Positions 41,689-50,181 of a stretch of 50,199 bases of DNA are shown piece after piece. A model generated the notes under the pieces. That model was not told the DNA's origin and searched no databases. It saw only the letters and a list, made by a program, of their open reading frames with translations. The stretch is from assembly GCA_045579745.1 (NCBI GenBank), contig JAZNMQ010000078.1, forward strand, positions 1 to 50,199. The letters run 5' to 3'. Made by a program: the position numbers and the translations under genes. The DNA is from Flemingiibacterium sp045579745. GTDB taxonomy: Bacteria; Bacillota; Clostridia; Oscillospirales; CAG-272. Position 1 is the stretch's first letter, and each line of letters starts with the position of its first letter.

Positions 41689-42540
41689 ATGGAGAAAGCA
41701 GTATTTTCCGATTACAAGGAATCAGCCGAATATATAAGCAAGGCCATCGCAGGCAAGCCTGACACAGCCGTGATTCTCGGCTCGGGGCTTGGCGAATTTG
41801 CCGAGCAGCTCGAGGACGCGGTTATAATAAAATATCGCGATATTCCGCATTTTCCCACCTCGACGGTATCCTATCAAAAGGGCGAGCTCGTTTTCGGAAA
41901 GCTTCGCTATGACGACGGCACCTCAAAAAATGTGCTTGCAATGAACGGCCGCTTCCACTATTACGAGGGCTGGGAGATGTGGCAGACTGCCTACCCGATC
42001 GGTGTTTTCAAGCTGCTTGGCATCGACAAGATTATAATAACAAATGCGGCAGGCGGAATCGGCTACAACGATTCGCGCGAGCTCAATCCGGGCGACCTCG
42101 TTTGTGTAACCGATCAGATCAAATTAGCACCGATGTCGCCCCTTCGCGGAGCAAACATTCCCGAATTCGGCGAGCGCTTCTTCGATATGCAGTCTGTATT
42201 TGACAAGCAGCTCAGAAGGATCGCATTCGAATGTGCCGCAAAACGCGGTTTCGCGCTCAAGGAGGGCGTTTACGCTTATATGGCAGGTCCGCAGTATGAA
42301 ACGCCTGCTGAGATCAATGCGCTGAAAATTTTGGGCGCAAATCTTGTCGGCATGTCGACCGTTGCTGAGGTTATCTTCGCAGCGCAGGTTGGAATAAAGG
42401 TTCTTTGCATCTCCTGCGTATCAAATCTCGCCGCAGGCATTACGGGCAATCCGCTGACCGAAGCGGAGGTTCTCGAAACGGCGGCTAAGATTTCGGGCAA
42501 CTTCAAGGCACTCCTTCGCGATGTTATCCACGAGCTTTAA
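41689..42540 (+). CDS. punA: Purine nucleoside phosphorylase, trimeric type
   Basis: A 283-aa phosphorylase cleaving inosine or guanosine to base and ribose 1-phosphate. AVILGSGLGEFAEQL, the phosphate-binding MNGRFHYYEGWEMWQTAYPIGVFKLLG, TNAAGGI, and YMAGPQYETPAEINALK followed by VGMSTVAEVIFAAQ match the PNP/MTAP family 2 proteins. AAAGGAG precedes the ATG. A deaminase of the MTA/SAH type two genes downstream suggests a role in salvage of methylthioinosine or related nucleosides, which is inference. Confidence 0.94.
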   Translation: MEKAVFSDYKESAEYISKAIAGKPDTAVILGSGLGEFAEQLEDAVIIKYRDIPHFPTSTVSYQKGELVFGKLRYDDGTSKNVLAMNGRFHYYEGWEMWQTAYPIGVFKLLGIDKIIITNAAGGIGYNDSRELNPGDLVCVTDQIKLAPMSPLRGANIPEFGERFFDMQSVFDKQLRRIAFECAAKRGFALKEGVYAYMAGPQYETPAEINALKILGANLVGMSTVAEVIFAAQVGIKVLCISCVSNLAAGITGNPLTEAEVLETAAKISGNFKALLRDVIHEL

Positions 42541-42613
42541 GCTTTAATGCTTTGAAAGGCTTCGATCAAGCTTTTGCTTGTAAATACAATTATCACATCA
42601 AGGTGAAGCTATA

Positions 42614-44344
42614 ATGTCAAAAGACTATACAGCATATATTCTTACTCCGCTTGAGGACTGCTCAACATTTTCCATCGGAGCTGTCGCCTCGTCAGGAGCA
42701 AGACTTTGCGATGCGTTTTTGTATCGCGGAAATCTTATGTATATACCGATCTCCGCCAAAAGCGTCGCTGTTTACGCAACTCACGGAAAATCAAAGCCCG
42801 AAACCACAGAATGGCTTATAAGAACGCTTGCGGGCGAGCTTTCGGCGCTTGTGCTTGACCAGAACGGCGATGATATGTTTGCCGACTCGGAGGACAATGA
42901 TATCACCTTTCTCGATACGCTCCCCGTTCCTGAGGAGGAGTCCTATCCGATAAAGCTTCATTTCACGATAACGCTTCCAAAACCGACAAGCGACGAAAAG
43001 ATACTGCAGATCGTCGATGAGTTCGGCTACGAATATTCAGCCGAGCCCGACGGGCTTGCAATCGCGCTGTCTGCGAGCATTTATCTCGACCTGTTTTTCG
43101 GCGAGGGCGACACGCTTATAACGGGTGATGTCGATCTGACCTTCGGCGGTGCAAGGATCTATATCGACGCGCTTCTTTTCGCGTGCAAGCTTGCAAAGGA
43201 GCTTGACGCGCAGATCATTGCGCTTCCTGACCCGCGCATCACATATCCGGTTGATCACGATATCGAAAAGCTTCGCCGCGTTTTCTACACGCCGCTCAAG
43301 CAGCAGCTTTGCTTTGCGGTTGCCGACGACAGGGAGGGCATTCAGGCTTTTCTCGGTTGGGGAACAGACAATATCGAGCCTAAGGATATCCCGGGCACGC
43401 TCGTCAGCGCGTTCGGTCGATTTAATATCGAGCGGCTAAAGGAAGAAATCGCCGCGTTCGGCTTTTCATTCGTGGCGGACCATTACTTCCTATCCTGCAA
43501 CACTCCCTCAAGGAGCAGTGATTTTCTTGTGCGCGACAGCCTTATCCGCGCGTGGAATCAATGGCTCGGCCGCTCGGTCGGCGACAGCGAGGTTGTCGAG
43601 CAGTTTGAATCGGATACGGTTTTTAACAACCTAAACGAGGTGCTTGAGCTTTATCCGACCGCTCCATTCCCATCGAAATTTTACAAAAAGCTGTTTAAAA
43701 GCGCAGGGAAGACTCCGCTTGATACAAGCAAAACGCTCCCGTACCGCATGCACTACGAGCCGAGCTATCGCCTTGACGATGTCTTTTACGGCTTTGGGCA
43801 TTATCTGAGGCGCGTGAAGCTTCCGGGGGACTATCCGCATCTTGAGCTGTCGCACGGCTTTGACGGAATTATAATCGACGATTATTACGACAAGAATCGC
43901 TTTTCCTTGCAATTCGCGGTTAAATACTTTGACGGCGAGGCTCAGCCGACTGAGAGCTTCGGCTCAAATTTCGCTGTCGGTGAGGTCGAAATATTCGATA
44001 TCGGCGGAAGCTCCTACGGGCGTTTTTGCCGCGGTGATGAGGTTAACGGAAAATTCCGCGCGGAGGCTGAGATTGTAATCCGCAACGAACGCTATCATTT
44101 TGCGCTTTCAACCTCAGATTCGGAATCGGTGGATATGCTTCGCGATGCGCTGTTTGCAAGCCGTTCGATCGAGGAATGGTACGACGATTACGGCGGCGAG
44201 GAATACGATCCGCACGCTCCCGGCGGCACGTTCTGTGCAAATCGCGATGTCATCGAAGCAATGCCGATCATAAATCTCTTTCCGGACCCACGCTATGAAT
44301 ATCTGATGCACCCGTTTCCCGAGGATGCGGACGAAGAAAAATAG
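42614..44344 (+). CDS. Large acidic cytoplasmic protein, family not recognised
   Basis: A 576-aa protein with no signal peptide or membrane segment and many aspartate and glutamate residues. I do not recognise any domain. Visible features are an N-terminal region up to about residue 110, a central alpha/beta-looking part with YIDALLFACKLAKELDAQIIALPDPR, an aromatic-rich stretch MHYEPSYRLDDVFYGFGHYLRR, and a beta-rich C-terminal part ending in acidic residues. AAGGTGA is its ribosome binding site. It lies between punA and a nucleoside deaminase-type amidohydrolase, in one direction with modest gaps, so it may share their regulation. Confidence 0.85.
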   Translation: MSKDYTAYILTPLEDCSTFSIGAVASSGARLCDAFLYRGNLMYIPISAKSVAVYATHGKSKPETTEWLIRTLAGELSALVLDQNGDDMFADSEDNDITFLDTLPVPEEESYPIKLHFTITLPKPTSDEKILQIVDEFGYEYSAEPDGLAIALSASIYLDLFFGEGDTLITGDVDLTFGGARIYIDALLFACKLAKELDAQIIALPDPRITYPVDHDIEKLRRVFYTPLKQQLCFAVADDREGIQAFLGWGTDNIEPKDIPGTLVSAFGRFNIERLKEEIAAFGFSFVADHYFLSCNTPSRSSDFLVRDSLIRAWNQWLGRSVGDSEVVEQFESDTVFNNLNEVLELYPTAPFPSKFYKKLFKSAGKTPLDTSKTLPYRMHYEPSYRLDDVFYGFGHYLRRVKLPGDYPHLELSHGFDGIIIDDYYDKNRFSLQFAVKYFDGEAQPTESFGSNFAVGEVEIFDIGGSSYGRFCRGDEVNGKFRAEAEIVIRNERYHFALSTSDSESVDMLRDALFASRSIEEWYDDYGGEEYDPHAPGGTFCANRDVIEAMPIINLFPDPRYEYLMHPFPEDADEEK

Positions 44345-44390
44345 ACACATATTTTTATGATTACCACATATAAATAAGCGAGGAAACAAA

Positions 44391-45695
44391 ATGAAAACAC
44401 TATTTAAGAATGCCTGCGTTATCACTCCCGACGGAAGTTATATCAAAGACGGATACGTTGCAGTTGACGGAAGCCGCATTTCATATGTAGGCGATGTCGC
44501 GCCCGTGGGTGAGTTTGATCGCGTTATAAACTGCACGGGCAAGCTTTTAACGCCTGCTTTTTACAACATCCATTGCCACAGTGCGATGACGCTTTTCCGC
44601 GGAATCGGAGAGGATCTCCCCCTGCAGCGCTGGCTTGAAGAAAAGATCTATCCTGCCGAGGACAGACTGACTCCCGAATCGGTCAGAGTCGGCTCAAGCC
44701 TTGCAATCGCCGAAATGATCCGCGGCGGCGTGGTATCATTCTCGGATATGTATTTCTTCTGCGACGAAACGGCTAAGGCTGTTATTGAAAGCGGAATGAA
44801 GGCGAACATCTCGCGCTGTCTTGTTTCGTTCGACGATAACGCAACGATCAAGGGTGACTTGCGGGTAGAGGAAGCTCTGAAGCTTGCAGATGAATTCCAT
44901 AACGCGGCTGACGGACGCGTAAAAATTGATATGTCGGTTCACGCTGAATACACCAATCGTGAGAAGTATCTTCGCGAGGTGGCTGAGCTCACGCACGAGC
45001 GTGACCTCGGCATGCAGGTTCATATTTCCGAAACCGAAGCTGAGCACAATGAATGCAAAGCGCGCCACGGCGGAAAAACTCCCGTCGAATTTTTAGCTGA
45101 CTGCGGCATTATCACCCCATCGGCGACTGCTACGACAACTGCGGCGCACTGCGTTTATGTAACCGAGAGCGATATGGAGCTTTTGGCGGCAAACCGCGTA
45201 AATGTTGCGCACAATCCCGTCAGCAATCTCAAGCTTGCAAGCGGAGTTGCACCTATCAGAAAAATGCTTGACGCCGGCATCAACGTTGGACTCGGCACAG
45301 ACGGCGCGGCTTCGAATAACGCACTCAGCGTGCTTCGCGAGCTTCAGACCGCCGCACTGATTCACAAGGGCGTTAACCGTCAGGCTGATATCATCAAAAC
45401 AAGCGATATTTGCAAAATGGCTTGGGAGAACGGTGCCATTTCTCAGTCGCGCCATGACTGCGGACGCATTGAGGTCGGATATCGCGCAGACCTGATCTTA
45501 ACCCGGCTCGATTCGCTGAACAATATTCCGATGTATGACCCATACTCAACTATCGCATTTTCTGCAAGCTCGAGGGATGTATCTCTTACCATGTGTGACG
45601 GACGCATTCTCTTCGAGGACGGCGAATTCAAAACTCTGGACGTTGAAAAGCTTCGCGCCGAAGCGAAGCATACAATCGCGCACTATTTCGACTGA
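44391..45695 (+). CDS. mtaD: Amidohydrolase, 5'-methylthioadenosine/S-adenosylhomocysteine deaminase type
   Basis: A 434-aa metal-dependent deaminase. Zinc ligands are visible in NIHCHSAMTLFRGIGEDLPLQRWL (HxH), VHISET, AAHCVY and LGTDGAASNN. This pattern and the LFRG...LPLQRWL segment are typical of the MtaD/SAH deaminase family, which deaminates MTA, SAH or adenosine-like nucleosides to inosine forms. The exact substrate is uncertain. AGCGAGGAA precedes the start. The nearby nucleoside phosphorylase could process the product. Confidence 0.87.
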   Translation: MKTLFKNACVITPDGSYIKDGYVAVDGSRISYVGDVAPVGEFDRVINCTGKLLTPAFYNIHCHSAMTLFRGIGEDLPLQRWLEEKIYPAEDRLTPESVRVGSSLAIAEMIRGGVVSFSDMYFFCDETAKAVIESGMKANISRCLVSFDDNATIKGDLRVEEALKLADEFHNAADGRVKIDMSVHAEYTNREKYLREVAELTHERDLGMQVHISETEAEHNECKARHGGKTPVEFLADCGIITPSATATTTAAHCVYVTESDMELLAANRVNVAHNPVSNLKLASGVAPIRKMLDAGINVGLGTDGAASNNALSVLRELQTAALIHKGVNRQADIIKTSDICKMAWENGAISQSRHDCGRIEVGYRADLILTRLDSLNNIPMYDPYSTIAFSASSRDVSLTMCDGRILFEDGEFKTLDVEKLRAEAKHTIAHYFD

Positions 45696-45743
45696 CGTTC
45701 GCCAAATACGCTCAGTCGGTGCGTCCGACTGGAGTGAATACAA

Positions 45744-47258
45744 TTGAAAATAAACAAGCTCGCACGCGGAGTTGTCTTTATGACACTCGCAAACCTTATC
45801 GTAAAAGCGGCAGGACTGCTCTTTAAAATTCCGCTCACCGCAATGATCGGCGAGGTCGGAATGGGGTATTACAGCGGAGCTTATACGCTTTTTACATGGC
45901 TGTATATGCTTCTCGCCGCCGGCTTGCCGGCGGCATCCTCGATGCTAATATCACGCTTGCCTTTAAGCCGACGAAATTCGGGCGGCTATAAGATCTTTCG
46001 CGTATCGATGCTTGTGTTTGTTCCGATAGGACTTATCGGCTCTGCATCGCTGCTTCTTGGTGCCGAGCCGATTTCCGCTTTAATGAGGATTGAGAGCTCG
46101 CGCCTGTCAATTATCGCCATCGCGCCGACACTCTTTTTCATCTGTCAATCAGCCGCCTTACGCGGATTTTTTCAGGGACACGGAGAGTTCGGCTGGCACT
46201 CCGTTTCGCAGGTCGTCGAGGCGATAGGTAAAGCGGCGCTCGGTGTTGCGCTTGCATACCGTGCGCTTAAAGGCGGTGCGAGCATAGCCGAAGCCGCTGC
46301 TCAAGCGGCACTCGGAATCACCGTCGGAGTTGCACTCGGCATGGTCGTTTTATATCTTGCGATGATTTTTCGAAAGAGGGAAGCATCAAAGCCTGCCGAG
46401 CTATCGACAAGGCGCGTTGCCTCAGATCTGATTCGCGCCGCGCTTCCGATAACCCTCTCGTCCTCTGTAATGAGCCTTACGAATCTGCTTGACACATTCA
46501 TTATGACGCGTTGCCTGCACGCCTCGGGGCTTTCGCAGACCGAAACTGCCGCAATCTACGGCAATTACACCTCGCTCGCTGTTCCGATGTTCAATCTTCC
46601 GCCCGTCATAGTTGCGCCGATTGCTGTATCGCTCCTACCGACGCTGAGCGAGGCTTTGGCTTTGGGTGCGAATGAGCGTGCAAAGAGGCTCGTTTCCTCT
46701 GCGCTTTCGATCACCGTTATAATTTCGGTGCCCTGCGCGATAGGGCTTTCTTCGATGTCTGAGCCAATTCTATCTCTGTTTTTCGCCGACGATATCGCCG
46801 CGAGGGGAGCGATGCCGCTAACGCTTTTAGCTCCGTCAAGCGCGCTTGTCTGCTTACTCGGTGTCACGAATGTCATTCTTCAGGCAAGCGGACATGAGCG
46901 TGTTCCGCTGTTTGCAATGCTTTTCGGCGCGCTATTAAAGCTATTGGTGTCATATTCGCTGACGCCGTATCTTCGCGAGCTTGCAACGCCGATTTCCACA
47001 TTCGTGTGCTATTTTGCTGTGCTTGCTATCTCCATCGCGGCAATCGCCTCGCGCACGCCGATCGGTGCCATCATGAACCTTAAGCTGTTTATCAAGCCGA
47101 TGATCATCGGTGCGCTTGCCGTGCTTTGCGCGGTGCTTGTTTATCCGATTCTAAACGGCAGGCTTGCCGTTTTACTTGCCATCGGATGCGCAGGAGTGGT
47201 ATATTTAATTCTCACATGGATTTTTTCAAGGGAAGTCTTAAACGAATTCAGGCGATAA
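45744..47258 (+). CDS. Lipid-linked saccharide flippase, SpoVB/MurJ-like (MOP superfamily)
   Basis: A 504-aa polytopic membrane protein with about 12-14 hydrophobic segments. ARGVVFMTLANLIVKAAGLLFKIPLTAMIGEVGMGYYSGAYTL at the N terminus is typical of SpoVB/YtgP-type exporters, which flip lipid II or other undecaprenyl-linked sugars. Whether this is SpoVB, YtgP or another paralogue cannot be told. It begins with TTG, supported by GGAGTGA six bases upstream. A hairpin AGTCGG/CCGACT (about 45715-45731) lies directly before that site. Confidence 0.88.
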   Translation: MKINKLARGVVFMTLANLIVKAAGLLFKIPLTAMIGEVGMGYYSGAYTLFTWLYMLLAAGLPAASSMLISRLPLSRRNSGGYKIFRVSMLVFVPIGLIGSASLLLGAEPISALMRIESSRLSIIAIAPTLFFICQSAALRGFFQGHGEFGWHSVSQVVEAIGKAALGVALAYRALKGGASIAEAAAQAALGITVGVALGMVVLYLAMIFRKREASKPAELSTRRVASDLIRAALPITLSSSVMSLTNLLDTFIMTRCLHASGLSQTETAAIYGNYTSLAVPMFNLPPVIVAPIAVSLLPTLSEALALGANERAKRLVSSALSITVIISVPCAIGLSSMSEPILSLFFADDIAARGAMPLTLLAPSSALVCLLGVTNVILQASGHERVPLFAMLFGALLKLLVSYSLTPYLRELATPISTFVCYFAVLAISIAAIASRTPIGAIMNLKLFIKPMIIGALAVLCAVLVYPILNGRLAVLLAIGCAGVVYLILTWIFSREVLNEFRR

Positions 47259-47268
47259 AGACTATTAT

Positions 47269-47321
47269 ATCTCCGACTGTGGCATACTAACATCTACAAT
47301 GCTACAGGACGGAGATTTTTT
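47269..47321 (+). terminator. Terminator-like hairpin overlapping the ppa ribosome binding site
   Basis: ATCTCCG (47269-47275) pairs with CGGAGAT (47310-47316). After a small internal loop, TGTGGCAT (47278-47285) pairs with ATGCTACA (47299-47306), with one G-U. TTTTTT follows (47316-47321) and the ppa ATG is the next base. The 3' arm contains GGAG, the ppa ribosome binding site. It begins 10 bases after the flippase stop codon. It could be an attenuator, or a terminator that ppa shares as its ribosome binding site. Confidence 0.8.
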
Positions 47322-47849
47322 ATGAACATTCTGCACGACATTTCCGAAGATAAGATTACGCCGCTTGACTTTGTTGCGGTCATTGAGATTTCCAAAGGCT
47401 CTAAGGTCAAATACGAGCTTGACAAGGAAACGGGCATGCTGATGCTCGACCGCATTCTATACACATCCACGCATTATCCCGCAAATTACGGCTTCATTCC
47501 GCGAACGCACGCCGACGACGGTGATCCGCTCGACGTTATTGTAATCTGCTCGGAAGCGATCTGCCCGCTAACCTTGGTGAGATGTTACCCGATCGGAATG
47601 TTAAAGATGATCGACGGAGGGAAGCGTGATGAAAAGATTATCGCCATTGCCTTTGATGATCCGACCTACAATCATTACAGCGAGCTGTCCGAGCTTCCGA
47701 GCCACATTTTTGATGAGATGCAGCACTTTTATTCGGTATACAAAGCTCTTGAGCACAAGGAAACCGCAGTTGATGCAGTAAACGGCAAGCCTGAGGCAAT
47801 TAAGGTTATCACCGAAACTATTGCGGCATACAAAAAGCTGCATCAATGA
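47322..47849 (+). CDS. ppa: Inorganic pyrophosphatase, family I
   Basis: A 175-aa soluble pyrophosphatase. VKYELDKETGMLMLDRIL, YPANYGFIPRTHADDGDPLDVIV (the family I signature with metal-binding aspartates) and KIIAIAFDDPTYNHY are clear. The ribosome binding site GGAG is seven bases upstream but lies inside the 3' arm of a terminator-like hairpin. No separate promoter was found between the flippase gene and ppa. Confidence 0.97.
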   Translation: MNILHDISEDKITPLDFVAVIEISKGSKVKYELDKETGMLMLDRILYTSTHYPANYGFIPRTHADDGDPLDVIVICSEAICPLTLVRCYPIGMLKMIDGGKRDEKIIAIAFDDPTYNHYSELSELPSHIFDEMQHFYSVYKALEHKETAVDAVNGKPEAIKVITETIAAYKKLHQ

Positions 47850-47909
47850 TGTGAAATTTATGCACAAATTAACTTTTTAATTATTTATTGTTTTTATTTT
47901 ATATGCGTC

Positions 47910-47938
47910 TTGCAAAATATATTGTGATATGTTATAAT
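47910..47938 (+). promoter_or_regulatory. Sigma-A type promoter for the GMP synthase gene
   Basis: -35 TTGCAA (47910-47915), 17-base spacer, -10 TATAAT (47933-47938), followed by a leader of about 55 nt in which I see no guanine riboswitch. Confidence 0.85.
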
Positions 47939-48000
47939 TTAGTTGCAAGTTTATACATGGCACAGAATAATAAATCCAATTAATTTTCAGGAGGCATATT

Positions 48001-48987
48001 ATGAATAACGTTCGTCCCGAATCCATGGCACGAATCAACAGCCGCGAGCTCGCAGAGAAGTTCATCGACGAGCAGGTTGCCGAGGTTCGCGCTCAAGTAG
48101 GCGATAAAAAGGTTCTGCTTGCACTTTCAGGCGGAGTTGACAGCTCCGTTGTTGCCGCACTTCTCATCAAAGCCATCGGCAAACAGCTTGTTTGCGTTCA
48201 CGTCAATCACGGCTTGATGCGCAAGGGTGAAAGCGAGCAGGTTATTGAGGTCTTCAAGAACGGACTTGACGCTAACCTCGTTTACGTTGACGCTACCGAC
48301 CGTTTCCTCGATCTTCTTGCAGGTGTTGCTGACCCTGAAAAGAAGCGCAAGATCATCGGCGGCGAGTTTATCAAGGTATTCGATGAGGAAGCTCACAAGC
48401 TTGATGGCATCTCGTTCCTTGCACAGGGAACAATTTACCCTGACATTCTCGAAAGCAACGGTAAGAAGGCTGTAAAGGCTCATCACAACGTAGGCGGTCT
48501 GCCCGAATACATGACGTTCGAGCTTGTTGAGCCTATCAAGCTGCTCTTCAAGGACGAAGTACGCGAGGTAGGCAGAGCACTTGGTCTTCCCTCTGAAATG
48601 GTTGACCGTCAGCCTTTCCCGGGCCCCGGACTTGGCGTACGCTGCCTCGGTGCAATTACCCGTGACAGACTTCACGCGCTTCGCGAGGCTGACGCGATTC
48701 TCCGCGAAGAATTCGACAAGAGCGGGCTTGCTAAGCACGTATGGCAGTTCTTCATCTCCATGCCCGACATGAAGAGCGTAGGCGTTCGCAACAGCGAGCG
48801 TTACGAGGGATGGCCTGCAATCATCCGCGCTGTCAATTCCACCGATGCGATGACTGCCACGATTGAGGAAATTCCTTACCCCGTTCTCCACACCATTACC
48901 AAGCGCATTATTACCGAGGTCGAGGGTGTCAATCGCGTTCTCTATGATCTGACGCCGAAGCCTACCGGCACGATCGAGTGGGAGTGA
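48001..48987 (+). CDS. guaA: GMP synthase, ATP-pyrophosphatase/dimerisation subunit without glutaminase domain
   Basis: A 328-aa protein matching the C-terminal two thirds of bacterial GuaA, which is usually just over 500 aa. The PP-loop LLALSGGVDSSVVAALL is near residues 39-55, HVNHGLMRKGE follows, and RQPFPGPGLGVRCLG and the TGTIEWE end belong to the dimerisation domain. No class I amidotransferase domain precedes it: the ATG has CAGGAGG before it and a promoter 60 bases upstream. It resembles the archaeal-type split GMPS B subunit. Either a separate glutaminase is encoded elsewhere or it uses ammonia. Confidence 0.95.
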   Translation: MNNVRPESMARINSRELAEKFIDEQVAEVRAQVGDKKVLLALSGGVDSSVVAALLIKAIGKQLVCVHVNHGLMRKGESEQVIEVFKNGLDANLVYVDATDRFLDLLAGVADPEKKRKIIGGEFIKVFDEEAHKLDGISFLAQGTIYPDILESNGKKAVKAHHNVGGLPEYMTFELVEPIKLLFKDEVREVGRALGLPSEMVDRQPFPGPGLGVRCLGAITRDRLHALREADAILREEFDKSGLAKHVWQFFISMPDMKSVGVRNSERYEGWPAIIRAVNSTDAMTATIEEIPYPVLHTITKRIITEVEGVNRVLYDLTPKPTGTIEWE

Positions 48988-49029
48988 TCCCACAGGTCTA
49001 AAAAGCCCAGTCATCACCGGACTTTTTAA
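48978..49029 (+). terminator. Hairpins at the end of guaA, including a short terminator
   Basis: GTGGGA (48978-48983) pairs with TCCCAC (48988-48993), with the guaA stop codon inside the 4-nt loop. A second hairpin AAAAAG/CTTTTT plus CC/GG (49000-49027) ends in a T-tract and probably terminates transcription. Confidence 0.6.
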
Positions 49030-49045
49030 GGATTTGAGCCATTCG

Positions 49046-49067
49046 TGGCAACGAAATGGCAACAAAA
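49046..49067 (+). repeat. 11-bp direct repeat downstream of guaA
   Basis: TGGCAACGAAA (49046-49056) and TGGCAACAAAA (49057-49067) are adjacent direct repeats. They look like arm-type integrase binding sites at the edge of an integrated element, but no integrase gene is in the window. Confidence 0.5.
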
Positions 49068-49084
49068 CTTCATTATTCAACAAT

Positions 49085-49126
49085 AAAGAGCTAACTGATT
49101 TTGATTAAGTCAGTTAGCTCTTTTTG
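49085..49126. terminator. Strong bidirectional rho-independent terminator
   Basis: AAAGAGCTAACTGA (49085-49098) pairs perfectly with TCAGTTAGCTCTTT (49110-49123), with T-tracts on both strands. It separates guaA from the leftward gene ending at 49175. Confidence 0.9.
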
Positions 49127-49174
49127 TATTTCAAAATGAACAAGCAACACTCTATGATGTTTGGACAATTCTTA

Positions 49175-49480
49175 TTAGATATATTTTTCGACGATTTCGC
49201 TTAACTCGTTGATGTAGTTTTCTACTTCGTGCTTTGCATCATTTTCATCGGGATATCTGAAAATGGTGTCATACTTACTCAAGAACTCATCGTATTCGGT
49301 TTCACTATAATGAAGTCCTTTTGCATGGATATAGGACACTACCATAATTGCTGCATCCATAGGACGAGATTCAAAATGATCTGCATCTGCCAAGCCAGAT
49401 ACTCCGGCTCGATCGCATCCATATAATCTACGTACCTGATGTTCCAATTCTATAGCTTCGCTATGTGTAACTCTAAACAT
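49175..49480 (-). CDS. Hypothetical protein, second gene of the XRE regulator operon
   Basis: A 101-aa soluble protein, acidic, with no motif I recognise. The C-terminal half is predicted helical (DENDAKHEVENYINELSEIVEKYI). The start is well supported by GGAGGTG five bases upstream. It follows the XRE regulator gene by 42 bases on the same strand and is probably co-transcribed with it. Context suggests an accessory element gene. It is not obviously a toxin or antitoxin by sequence. Confidence 0.75.
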   Translation of the reverse strand: MFRVTHSEAIELEHQVRRLYGCDRAGVSGLADADHFESRPMDAAIMVVSYIHAKGLHYSETEYDEFLSKYDTIFRYPDENDAKHEVENYINELSEIVEKYI

Positions 49481-49522
49481 AAATTCACCTCCAGAATATG
49501 TTGCTTTATAAAGCGTGCTTGT

Positions 49523-50047
49523 TCATTTTATCTCATCTTTTAATGCATCAACCAGCATATCGCTGAGTTCCTGGGAAGGCACCTTTACCCAACGCTGGGT
49601 GTTGTCAAATTCGGGATAGCGGTAACGCCAACGGTTGTATTCTTCCTGTGTGATCTCACCTGCTTTGAGCATGGCAGCAACCTGTCTCCAAGCACACAGC
49701 ATTTCGTGAAGCTGTGCGGCATCCTTGTTTTTACGCACATCGACCTTCAAGCAGATTTCCCCATCGGCTTCGTCGATGTGGAGTCCGTATCTGTCCTCCA
49801 AGGTGAACAGCGTGTGCATCAGACCGATATAGGAATCAATGTTCGGTACGGCGAGAGCCTGTGGAGATACATCAAGAGTATCAGCCAATGCTGCGGTCAA
49901 ATCCGTTTTAGGAGTTCTTGTCCCTGTTTCATACTGGGCAAGACGAACATCAGCAGACTTCTCCGGGAAGCCAACCATAACTCCGAGATATTTTTGTGTC
50001 ATCCCACGCAGGTTACGCAGGAAATGTATTCTTTCACCGATTGCCAT
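49523..50047 (-). CDS. XRE-family transcriptional regulator
   Basis: A 174-aa protein with an N-terminal Cro/C1-type helix-turn-helix (RIHFLRNLRGMTQKYLGVMVGF to about residue 65, with DVRLAQYETGTRTPK). The C-terminal part of about 110 residues is acidic then aromatic and is of a kind seen with XRE regulators of conjugative and phage elements. AGGAG precedes the ATG. The upstream region has a leftward and a rightward promoter that share an inverted 13-base motif, so it is probably an autoregulating repressor of the divergent genes beyond the window edge. Confidence 0.88.
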   Translation of the reverse strand: MAIGERIHFLRNLRGMTQKYLGVMVGFPEKSADVRLAQYETGTRTPKTDLTAALADTLDVSPQALAVPNIDSYIGLMHTLFTLEDRYGLHIDEADGEICLKVDVRKNKDAAQLHEMLCAWRQVAAMLKAGEITQEEYNRWRYRYPEFDNTQRWVKVPSQELSDMLVDALKDEIK

Positions 50048-50079
50048 GATAATTACTCCTCATTTTTGCGATTAAATTG

Positions 50080-50108
50080 ATTATAGCAAATATGTTTAGT
50101 ATCGTCAA
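50080..50108 (-). promoter_or_regulatory. Leftward promoter for the XRE regulator
   Basis: On the minus strand, -35 TTGACG (50103-50108), 17-base spacer, -10 TATAAT (50080-50085), 32 bases before the start codon. Confidence 0.8.
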
Positions 50109-50170
50109 GAAGAAATTAAGCAAAAAAGTTTAATTTTTTTAGAAAAAAGTTCTTGACTTAAACATATTTG
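50087..50170. promoter_or_regulatory. Paired candidate operators for the XRE regulator
   Basis: CTAAACATATTTG on the minus strand (50087-50099) and TTAAACATATTTG on the plus strand (50158-50170) match at 12 of 13 bases. Each fills the spacer of one of the two divergent promoters, an ideal place for repression. Confidence 0.7.
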
Positions 50171-50181
50171 TATAGTATAAT
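50153..50181 (+). promoter_or_regulatory. Rightward promoter at the window edge
   Basis: -35 TTGACT (50153-50158), 17-base spacer, -10 TATAAT (50176-50181). The gene it serves is outside the window. Confidence 0.8.

Noticed and set aside
48979..48993. Frameshift or truncation of guaA as the cause of the short protein
   Set aside because: The missing part is N-terminal, and a promoter, leader and strong ribosome binding site precede the start, so this is an organised gene and not a broken one.
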